64,000 nucleotides of DNA, taken from contig CM070909.1 of NCBI GenBank assembly GCA_036417435.1, forward strand, positions 13,982,597-14,046,596, read 5' to 3'. The notes below the pieces were generated by a model. The model saw only the letters and a list, made by a program, of their open reading frames with translations. It was not told the origin of the DNA and made no database searches. The stretch's first letter is position 1, and each line of letters opens with the position of its first letter. Of the stretch, positions 48,301 to 60,300 are shown piece after piece. The DNA is from Inia geoffrensis (lineage: Eukaryota; Chordata; Mammalia; Artiodactyla; Iniidae). The position numbers and the translations under genes were made by a program.

Positions 48301-51300
48301 TATACTATTACATTAAAAATGTTTACAACTACAGAGGCAATTTAATAACACATGAAAGTAATAACATTATGGATTATGAAGGAGACTTGACTACATTTTC
48401 TTGGGGCTTTGAGACTATTCTTTTATCTCCCTGTGCACCTACTTTCAAGTATTTGAACTTCAAACAGGAGAAGGCTGAGCAAAGTCATGGCTACCCAGAC
48501 CAGAAAGGCTGCCAGAGTCTGAACGGATGGGCTTGGACCCAATATGTTAGAATCATAGGGTGCTTGTTACAAATGCAACAGCCCAGATCAACTAAATAAG
48601 AATTCTTATGGATGGCACTTTAGAATCTGCATTTTTAGCAAGCTCCAGAGGAAATTTGAAGGGGTATGTACATGTGTGTGGGAGGTGATGGGATGCCCAG
48701 ATGTGATGCAAAGCAGGAACACATGCATGCTTGGTGAAACACACTAAGTGTGTTCCAGAGAGCTCCACTTACAGATAATTAAGCATGAAGCCTCAGCCTC
48801 ACAGGGATCATCATTATTCACAGTAATCCTCAATTAAAACACTTTGAATAGGTTCCAGCTTTTGTTCCCACACAAAAGCTCCACCCACCTGGCATCCCAG
48901 GAGGTCCTTTGAGTTCATGGCTCTTTTAGTTTTAACCATTTAACTTAGATACAAACAGAACCATTTCTGAAAACAAACAATGGGTACTTTATAGTCAGAT
49001 ATGTTGTGTTTGAACCCCAGTGCCCAACTTCTGAGCTGGCTATTTAACTTCTCTGAACCTGTTTCTTTACTTGAAAAATGCTGATACAATACCCTCCTTG
49101 TTAGGTTTTTATGAAAATTAAGTGACATAATACACACCAAATGTGTACTATGCATACACAGAGTGTCAGTTATAATGCCAGGCACATAAATAGGAGCTAA
49201 ACAAACATTACTTCTTTTCTTTTTATTTCAGTAACAAGTTAAGCACAAACGATTTTAAGGTAACTTACTTAAATCTTGGGTGCTGCCCAATTCCCATACA
49301 ACTAGTTGGGTCCTATTCATGTCATTCATAATCAGGGTGGCTGCAAAGGATTAGCTTCAAGGTCCAATCCCTGTGCTGAACATAACAGATTTGCACCTGA
49401 GATGCCTTGATACCAATTCATGAACATCTCGGACTCTTCTTTTCAAATCAAGGGTATAAAAGGGAGGGCAGGATGAAGAGAAAACAACGAGCTTGCGATA
49501 TATTCATAGATGATGCTCTCTCAGGCAGCCCCTCCTCTACCTCTCACTGCATTTCCCGTCTTTCTTTCTCCAGTTTCCACCTGTCCACATCAGAAGGGGT
49601 TATCTGTAACCTGTCTGCCTGTTTCCTTTCTTTTTTCTTCCCATTATATTTTCCTCCTTCCTTCCCTTTTTCCTTTCCTCCTTCCTTGCATAAATATTTG
49701 TTCAGTGATTACAACGTGCAAGGCTCTCTGCTGGCCCTGAGGATGCAGACATGAATACAGAACGTGGGCTCTGAGGAAACTGTGCACAAGGCACCGAGGA
49801 AGCTGAAAGGAGGGGTAGCTGACTCAGCCTGAAAATTAGCGAAGGCTTCAACCAGGAGCTCTTGTGATACTTTTGTTAATACGGAAAACATTTGGGTAAA
49901 ACGCATTAAAAGGCAATAAAAATGCTCATGCCAAGGGTGAGTATTCCAATGGCAGCACAAAGAAATTTGATGATTTCTCCCACAAGTAAAAATGATAAAC
50001 ACTGTATAAAATTATTTAAAATAACTAGTTGAAGGTACTAGACCAAAGATAGGGAAAAACTGAGCACTGATCCTATTAGTTAAGAATATGAGTATGGGGA
50101 CTTCCTTGGTTGTCCAGTGGCTGAGACTCCACGCTTCCACTGCAGGGGCCACAGGTTCAATCCTGGTGGGGGAACTAAGATCCCGCACGCTGCACAGTGT
50201 GGCAAAACGAACAAACAAACAAAAGTTTTTAAAAAAAAGAATATGAGTATGTGGCTTCATTGCTTGAGTGCATTCCTTAATCCCCCACTGCCAGCTCTGG
50301 TGGTGGGAAACTGCAACCATAGTGACCTGAGATGGTATTCAAAGTTCAGTGCTGTAGATATCTGAGAAATTAAGAGGGAGTTTTTTTTTTTTTTTTTCTT
50401 TTGGCTGCGTCACGCAGCATACGGGATCTTAGTTCCTGGACCAGGGATCGAACCCATGCCCCCTGCAGTGGAAGCAGGGAGTTTTACACACTGGACCACC
50501 AGGAAAGTCCCAAAGGGGGAAATTTTGAAAGCAAGAGAGAAGTATAGACGAGCAGACATCCAAAATCTGAACATAAGTTCTGCCTAGTTTCCTGGCTGAC
50601 CACTAACTATGCAAGAACGTGAGAGATGCCAAAGAGCCTGGGATAAAACCAGAAAGAATTGAGAGATCTACCCTTGTAAGACCGAATTTTTCCTGGTGAG
50701 ATATACAAGTCTGCTGCAACTTTGCCAGAGGGTGCTCTGCTCTGAGCTCATATACAGCTCAGACTGCTCCAGCTATCAAAGGACAAGATCCAGATCTGGA
50801 AGAACAAGTGGAAATTTAGAGAAAACCTTAGAAACAAGAAAACCAGAGAGAGTTAGCTCTAAAACCTCAGCTATTCCCTGCCCAAACCTTTGGCTCTCTA
50901 TTAAACTACACTGATTAAACACAAAGTAAGTAGAGAAAAAGAAAATCATAAAGATAAGAATGATAATCAATGAGGAAGAAAAATAGACAATAGGAAACAA
51001 ATCAATGAAAATAAAATCTGGTTACTGGAAAATATCAATAAAATTTATACACCTCTAGCTAGAATGATAAAGAAAAAAGATATAACATCATGAATGATTA
51101 AAGGTACTTAGCTACAGATCCTACAGACATTAAAAAGTAAATAAAAGTATTATAAATAACTTTATATCAATAAACATGATAAATTAGAGTCAATGGGCAA
51201 ATTCCTTGAAAGACACAAATTTTCAAAACTGACTCAAGAAGAATTAGAAAACCTGAATAGACCTATATTAATGAAAGAAATTGAACTCATAGTTAAAAAC

Positions 51301-54300
51301 TTTCCAAAAGATAAAATTCCATGTCTAGATGGCTTAGTCAATGAATTCTTTAAAACATTTAAAGAAAAAAATAATTGCAGTCCTACACAAACTCTTTCAG
51401 AAAACACAGAGGGAAAAAATAATCCCAAACTCAGTTTATAAGAACAAGCTTACCCCAATACCAAAACTATTAAAAGAAAAGGAAGCCACAGTCCAATATG
51501 TTTCATGAATACTAGATGAAAAAATCCTTAACAAAATATTAGTATGTTGAATAAAAAATAAATAAAAAATAATATATTATGATTAAGTGGGGTTTATCCC
51601 AGGAATACCAAGTTGATTTAATATCTGAAAATTAATCAGTGGAACTCACCATATTAATACAGGATGAATATCATATGATCATAGATAGAAGCTGAGAATT
51701 GCACAAAATGCAACACTCATTCATGATAAAAACATTAAGCAAAGTAGGAAGAGATGGGATCTTCTTTAACCTTATAAAGGGTATCCAGAAAGCCTACAAT
51801 TAACATCATACTTAATGGTGAATGACTGAATACTTTTCCCCTTAAGATCAGGAACTAGGCAAAGAATTCCATGCCACTTCTAGTCTATGGTGTCCTGGAG
51901 GTCTTATCCAGTACATTCATGAAAGAAAACAAAGACATACAAGGTAAGAGAGAAGTAAAACTGTCTTTATGCAAAGATGGCCTGATTATGTATCTAGAAA
52001 AATCCCAAGAAATCTACAAAAAAGCTATTAGATTGATACATTAACTTAGAAAGTTCTCAAGAGAAAAAGTAAATATACAAAAAAATAATATTTCTATATT
52101 GTGGTGGTGGTGTTTAACTTTCCACAAATTCCTTGACAATTTTCCCTTTAAAAGATAGATTCTAATTTCCTTTTCTTGAATGTGGGCTGATCATAATAAC
52201 TTCCTTCTAATAAATAGAATGTGGTGGAAGTGACAGTATATGACTTCTGAGACTAGGTCATAATAGGCATTGCTGTCTCTGCCGTGTTCTCTCAGATCAC
52301 TTGGTCTGGGGGAAACCAGGAATCCTGACCTGAGGGTACTTGGGCAGTTCTGTGAAGAGGCCCATGGAGGGGAATCAATTTCCCAGCACCATCTTCTTTT
52401 TTTTTTTTTTTTTTTTTTTGTGGTACGCGGGCCCCTCACTGCTGTGGCCTCTCCCGTTGCGGAGCACAGGCTCCGGACGCGCAGGCTTAGCGGCCATGGC
52501 TCACGGGCCCAGCCGCTCCGCGGCATGTGGGATCTTCCCGGACCGGGGCACGAACCCGTGTCGCCTGCATTGGCAGGCGGACTCTCAACCACTGCGCCAC
52601 CAGGGAAGCCCACCAGCACCATCTTCTTGACCATGGAAGTGAGTCACCTTGGAAGTACATCCTTTAGCTTTAGTTAAGTTACCAGAGATTCCAGCCCCTC
52701 AGTCTCTGAGTCTTCAGCCAAATCTCCAGATATAGTGAAGTAGAGACAAGCTCTCCTCACTAGGCCCTGTCTAAGTTCCTTATCCACAGAGACTATGAGA
52801 TATGAAATGGTTATTGTTATTTCAAGTCACTAATTTTGGGGGTGATCTGTTATGTAGAGATAGATAACTAACGCATATATGCAAGCAACGAACAATTGGA
52901 TAAAGGACTAAAAAATTGATTCTGATTACAGTAGCCTCAAAAATCATTTAGGATCCAAATTAATTTAAGGTATGTAAGACCCATATACTAAAAACTACAA
53001 AACATTGCTCAAATTAAAGAAGATCTAAATAGAGAAACAATATTTGTGGGTTGGAAGACTCAGTATTACTGACAGGCTGATTATCTCTGATTGACTTAAA
53101 CCTTCAATGCAATGGAAATCAGTAGATCGTTTTCTTGACATGAACAAATTTTATTTATTTTTATTTTTTAATACAATTTCTAAAGGTCACATTCCACTTA
53201 CTGTTATTACAAAATATTGGCTATATTCCCCATGTTGTACAATACATCCTGTAGCCTATATTACACCCAATAGTTTGTACCTCCCTCCCCCTACCCTATA
53301 AACCCCTCCCCCACCTCCCCACTGGTAACCACTAGTTTGTTCTCTATATCTGTGAGTCTGCTTCTTTTTTGTTAAATTCACTAGTTTGTTGTATATTTCA
53401 GATTCCACATGTAAGTGACATCACATAGTATTTGTCTTTCTCTGTCTGACATAAGTGAAATAATTAACTTAGCGTAATGCCCTCCAAGTCCATCTATGTT
53501 GCTGCAAATGGCAAGATTTCATTCTTTATTATGGCTGAGTAATATTCCATTGTGTATATGTACCACATCTTCTTTATCCGTTCATCTGTTGATGGACATT
53601 TAGGGTGCTTCCATGTCTTGGCTGTTGTAAATAATGCTGCTATGAACATTGGGGTGCATGTGTCTTTTCAAGTTAGTTAGTGTTATTGTTTTTTTCAGAT
53701 ATATACCCAGGAGTGGAATTCCTGGGTCATATGATAGCTGTATTTTTAGTTTTCTGAGAAACTTCCATAATGTTTTCCACAGTGGCTGCAGCAATTTACA
53801 TTCCCATCAACAGTGTACAAGGGTTCCGTTTCTCAACATCCTTGCCAACATTTGTTATTTGTGTTCTTTTTGATGGTAAGTAGATCTGTGCACTGCAGTG
53901 TTCATGCAGTGGTAATGCCCACCTTTTCAATGCCATCATTCCCTATGGGATTCTTGACTGCATAGCCAAAATCAAGAGTTGTCTGTATACAGTATCCTGG
54001 CGGAGGACTAGACAGGGCTTTTATCTTGCTTTGCTCTATCACCTCTTAGGTAAAACAGACCATGGCTATTCAAAACCTTCTTTTTTTGCTTCAATAATAC
54101 AGGGCCACCTTTCTTAAGAGTATTCAGAGCTTCAGGCAAGTAATTTTTGCAGGGCCTCTGCCTAAATAAACAATTTGATTAAGAAATAGATGACAAAATT
54201 CAAGGGCCCATGTGAAGTATAGTGATTTATTAATGAAGATTTAGAATAATGAGTAGAGAAACATACTAATGTATTTGTCTATCGTCCAATCAGTGTATGT

Positions 54301-57300
54301 GAAGATGCTTTGTAATGTCCAGGTACCACCTCTTTGTATTCTTTATAGTCTGATGCATTATTTCTGGAAAACTTTATATCTCCCTTCATGAGAAAAAAGC
54401 AGCAATACTATTATTACTTTCAAAGCCATGACTCTTTGTAACCTGTTTGCACTGAAACGACATAGATTTCTTTGCCTCTGCAGTTCCTTAACACCATTTA
54501 CTTAATGACTCTGCAACGTTTATCACGTCACCTGTGAATACTGAATTCTAATGACTGTCTCACAAATCATTACTGTGCTTTGTTAATCATGACCACAATG
54601 AAAAGTCTTACCCACAGTATTAAGAAAAATGTGAATGATAATTCTTTTTCTGGTCATTAATTACATTCAGAATTTTATAGAGTAAACATACATCAACGTA
54701 TTTCCAACTTTTGTTTGTCTTCTCTCAGACTTCTTATGCTATAATCAGTGCTCTCCTAGAATGTGATCTCTATCCAGGCTGCCTACACCCCTACCTTTGA
54801 TACACTCCCACCTGTGGGTAGGGGAGGTGAGAAGCCTGAGGCAAGAGGCAGAAGAGCAGTCTCAGCTGCTCCACAGAATATCCATCCGACTTGTAACCGA
54901 CTCGCGAGAGCAGGAAGTCACCTCATCAGCTGGAGGCATGAGATCTGTTACAAAGGCCTGGTTATGTTAGAAAGCAAGGTACGCGGGCCTCTCACTGTGG
55001 TGGCCTCTCCCGTTGCGGAGCACAGGCCATTTAGGGCATTTTGCCTTTGGGCAGCTGGTTGGCGCAGCAAGGAAAACAATTTAGATTATTTATGGATTTT
55101 CCAAAATCTGAGTGTTTTCCTGTGAAGTGAGCATGGCAGCTGTTTCTGTATCCTGCCTGTTCTTTCGTAGCCTCTCCATCTGAGCTATGCCAGCTTGTCA
55201 CTATTTTTCTTATTAGTATTTCTCATGAATGAAACGAGATTCCACACCATCTTGGTGGAGTTATCTTTTTTTCTTTGCGGTCCGTGGGCCTCTCACTGTT
55301 GTGGCCTCTCCCCTTGCGGAGCACAGGTTCCGGACGCGCAGGCTCAGCAGCCATGGCCCACGGGCCCAGCCGCTCCGCGGCATGTGGGATCCTCCCGGAC
55401 CGGGGCACGAACCCGCGTCCCCCGCATTGGCAGGCGGACTCTCAACCACCGCGCCACCAGGGAAGCCCCTGTTCCTCCCATTCTATGCTTGAGTACAGTT
55501 TTGGGAGTGCCCTTCCAACAATTCTTATTAGGCAATTACCGCTCAAGGATTCTGGCATGGACAACAGGAACACTATTACTGCTATACTAATTCAGCAGTC
55601 ATTTTTGACATCTTGTTTTCTTCTTGAGGAGGACTATGGATCTTCCACCTGTATATTGACTGACCATCTGCAAAACTTTATGTGGTTTGAGTTGCCTGGA
55701 TTGTTGCCGCAGGCTTCTTCTACATGTTCTGCTGGAAGCCTCTCTTGTCCTCCTCTCGTGGGCCAGACATTTTGTAATTCCAAACTGCAAATCTATTAAT
55801 GTCACTTTCACTTGTCATTTTAATGGTCTTCCATTGCCCTTCATTCCCTCTCCCTGGCCTTCTCCACACTTTCTCTTCCCTGTGGGCCTCTACATGTGCT
55901 GCTTGCTCCACAGGGAACATTCTACCACCCCATTATCCCGGGGAATTTACACTTGCCTTTGTGTCTCAACATAAATTTTACTTTCTCTTAAAAGCTATCT
56001 CATCATCCCCAAACTAGGCTTCTCTATTATTACACAAATCACACTTTAGTCACTGCTTTTTTATTTGTGTCTATTTTTCACCAGAATGTAAAGTTTGTTA
56101 GAATAGAGGCTGCATTTGTCCTGTTTTTCATCACAAATACTCTGCTTAGCACATTTTGATAGAAAATTGTAGCTGAATAAATTATATCATGACTTGATCT
56201 ATCGGTTCTGACTCAATAACTCTTAATATCCTTGTCTGTATCAGGAAGAGCCTCCAGGTCCTGCCCCTTTGAATACAAAACTGACACCATGCCCCTAACC
56301 CACTCAATCTATCATGGTACTCCTGCACCAAAGAAAAACAAGTCACCTAGCTTATTTCTGGGATCAACAGCACATACACATGGCATAAAGTTCATGGTAA
56401 AGCTTAGTTTTATATCTGTGCGATGAATTCCGTGTGGCTGATCCCATAACTAAACAATTCTTTGTAATATAAATAAAATTCTACATGTTTTTTCATGTTT
56501 GCTGTTGAGAACAAAGCAGTCCAGTTAGAGAAATTATGAATGACATTGCTCCACTGGCTCCTGTAAAAACATCTTGGAGTAAAAAAAAAAAAAAAAAAAA
56601 AAAGTCTTTTGTTTTCTCTCAGTTTAATTGCTCTAAAAATCTCTATTATCTATATATCTACTTCTAAATCTATCTATTCTGGAAGATATATATGCAAATA
56701 TAAGCAAGGTCAAAAATTTCATAGGAAATCCCTCCATGTCCTTCTCCATCACTACCTTTGGGATTCAAGACTATTAAGACTATGGAAGAACACCATTCTG
56801 CAGAGATTTCAAAGCAAAAATCTCAGGTAACAGCTGGACTTTGCATTTTATCACAAACAAGAGGAAGAGTACGAATATTTGACTGTCTCAGTATCTTGTT
56901 GTCATTACATTTCAGTCCAAAGGAACACAGAAGAATCAAAGCACAGTCTAACTTGGAGAAAGGAGTTCTCAGTCCCCCTCAGTACTAAAACAATTAAGCA
57001 AACTATGATAAAGATGAAATCAAAGTGGTCTCAAAGGAAGGATCAGGTCACAAGGACAGAAAGACATCACTTTATTCCCCTGGTCAGAATTCCCGATAGG
57101 GTGATGTTAATATTGTCAGGAACAACAGTGCCAGAAGGGACAATAATACTCTGACACAAATACTCTTACAAAGCTAGATGTGACAGGTGGTTGGTATAAC
57201 CACCCTGTAAGTTGCATATATGTAATTAAAGGTCAAAAGTGTCCACATCACATCTGCATGGGACACTTAGATGTTTGGTAAGAATTTCCCCTTGCCTTTG

Positions 57301-60300
57301 CTCATGATGTTTCCTGAAGAGGTTGCAAATCTGCAGTTGAGGGCAATTCCAGCTAGCAGACACACGTTTTGGGGTTCACACGGTGGGTTTTGTTTTTCAA
57401 ATCCATATTTCTCTTTTGAGAAGCTAGAGGATATGGAAATACTGATCTCAACATGGCTGGGTGACAATAGTCAGTGGGAACTGGCTGGCTCCCTGTCAAT
57501 GGACCATGTGTTTGCTACAATTGTTTCCATTTCTCTTTTCTTATACCAGCCCCTTTATTCATTTGCATCATCTTCTGTCTCCTTTAGGTTAGGAGTTTGC
57601 AATCCCAACTCTACAAAGATCATCCTTCCCATCCATCTCTACCTGCTCAAATTCTAGTCATCGTTCATGGTTCATCTCAAATGTCCACCTTTTTCCTTTT
57701 CCCAACAATCAGATGTGAGTTGTCCCTATTTTGAATACTCACAACATTTCTTACACTTCTTTTGTAGCCTATACAGTATTCAGTAATAATATTGTTCTTA
57801 TCTGTATAGTACTTATCTTGTTTGTGTAAGATCTATAAGCTTGTACATTCATTCACCCACCCATTCAGCAAAAATTTATTAAGTACTAGGTGCCACATAC
57901 TAGGTAAACTGCTGTGGATATTGCAAAGAATAAGAGAAATGGATAAATCAACTATACTCCAATTAAAAAAAAAGAAATCATAAAAAAAGAGAAATGGAGA
58001 CAGGCTCTCAAGGAGATGCTGAGATTAGGATCTACCTCGTTCATCTTTGATTCTACTGCAGAGCCTAGGCAAGTGCCTTGTGCTTAAATACTCAATTGGC
58101 ATTTGTTGAAGTGAATTTTTGTCAAGCCTATTACCATAGTTTATGACATTCTATTAAATACAAGTATTAGAGCTATATTTCATAGCAGTCTAAAAACCAA
58201 TTTTGATTAATGTATGCTAATCACTAAACATTTCTTCTTCCATTCCAGTTACTCTAAATCACTAAGGTTTTATCCTGAAATAGTACTCAGAGTACTCAGA
58301 TGTCTCTCTAAATTTATTTACCTGGGTAACTGCTGAAAGAGAGGCGACTACTCCCGGTGTCTTTATCAACGATGTTGAAGTCCCAGTGTTTATATATCCT
58401 GAGCATGGCAGCATACGTGTACCAGCTTGAGTGAGCAAAAAAGATGTTCTCAAATCCAGGAAGAACCTATAGCCAGAATCATAGTGAAGTATACAGATAA
58501 CTGACTACAAATGTAGGAAGTGTAGAGGGATTATGTCAATTAAGGCGTTTACTGCTGTTTCTGTTACTGGAAAATTAACCTTTAATGTGCACAAAACAGA
58601 CAGAGTCTGTCCTAGCTTCCAAAATGGAAGATTCTGGATGGTGGGAGTGGCCGGTACATAGAGCATGGGAAAAATGATGGAAGAAACGGGTAACGTCACG
58701 TACATCCAATTCCCTCCATCAGTTCCTTCCAGTTCTTAACTTCTATGACAGAGGAACCCATGAGCTGATATATAACTATAGCTGGGAGTGATGAGATGTT
58801 ACCATACTTGGGTGACACATACAAAAAGTCCATATGGACCAGAAGAAGGACGAAGAGAAAGGCTGTCGCATGTCTCACCTTAATAAGAGCAGAGCAATGT
58901 CCCATGTCCCATCTCTTAAAAGCCTCCAGGCCGGAGTCTTTTGTGGGAGAAAGTGAGGGGATGAGGTCCAGCAGATCTCCAACAGCATTCAGGAACTGAA
59001 TCTGGAACAGGGTTATGGGCTGGGAGAAGACAGAGACTGCACTTAACATTGATTGCAGACAATCAGATGTCATTTTCTATTGTGAGGACTCCTGTTGCTA
59101 GGTATCCATTACATCATTCCTTTGTGAAGGTTCCCTAATGTAACAGATACACTAGATTTTATTGTAGTTTATAAAATGATTTTTATTACTTTATAGTTTC
59201 TGAGACGTTTTAGCCTGTTAGCCACAGATTTGGGGAGTGGGTGCTATGAGAGTAAAATAAACAGAGCACTCTGCTTGCATTCCTCTACAGCAGGTTTTTT
59301 CAGTCTTGGCACTAGTGGTATTTGGGGCCAAATAAGTCTTTCTTGTTGGGCAGGGGGGCTGGGCATTGTAGAAAGTTTAGCAGCATCCCTGGCCTCTACC
59401 CACTAGATATCAGTAGCACCCTCCCAATTTTGACAACCCAAAATGTCTAGGCATTGCAAAATGTCCTCTGGTGAGTAGTCATCAGCTGAGAAGCACTGCT
59501 TTACAGCGAAAATATTCAACTAACTTGCTTTTGACTTTGATCATATGTTTAACACAGGACTAACAGACTTGACAGCATTAAACCTGAAGCAATTATCAGG
59601 CTTGAACATGAACTCTGTGTTAACTAGAGAGCACTGCTCCAGCAAGATTCAAACCACCAGAGTCGCCCAGGGCTAGGCATCTACAAACAAATTGGTTTTC
59701 GGGCAGAGGTGGTGAGAAGACAAATACACATGACAATTTTAACAAAAGCAAAAGCAAGGAAAAAAAACCCACCTGATTATTTATTTATATAAACATTCTC
59801 TTTGTTTTGTTTTTGAATAAGTAATCCATTCATTATTCAATATTTTTTTTAATTGTAAGATCTACAGTGGAAATTCTCTTCATTCCTATCCTCTGTTCAC
59901 TCAAGACCCACCCTGTCTCCAGCTTACTACCACTTTTATTGGTTTCTTGCGTATCTCTAGACTTCTAAAAATGTCTTACAAATACATTTTTTAACATAAA
60001 CGATAGTGTGTTATATGTACTTCTCTTCACCTTGATTTTTTTCTCTTAATATCTTTTCATGTCTTGGGGACCTTTCCATATTTGATATAAAAATCTTCCG
60101 CATTCTTTTAAACAGTATTCCAATGAATGGATGCATTATAATATTTTTAACCAGTATTTTATTGGTAGACTTTTGCTAATATAAATAATGTAACAACAGT
60201 CAGACTTGCACATCATTTTGTATGTGTGTGAGTCTATGTGTGGGATAGAGCTCGAGAAATGATTTTGATTTTAATAGATATTTCCAAATTGTCTTCATAG

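Larger units (their letters stand above)
35544..58321 (-). other. PLBD1: Large PLBD1 intron (22.8 kb)
   Basis: Almost entirely transposon-derived: CHR SINEs at 36088, 37814, 39617, 44725, 46088, 50097, 50381, 52399, 54978 and 55266; rearranged L1s across 38938-45403; L1s at 50910-52100, 53130-53877 and 57944; LTR remnants at 45525 and 52105; L2, MIR and MER5/MER20-type pieces. Stretches 38150-38930, 46510-47380, 48010-48540, 49220-50080, 53880-54960 and 56180-57630 show no feature I can name. I find no intronic gene. Confidence 0.65.

Noticed and set aside
55275..55799. 174-codon open frame
   Set aside because: The first third is SINE sequence in antisense; the remainder shows no protein similarity and no splice or start context.
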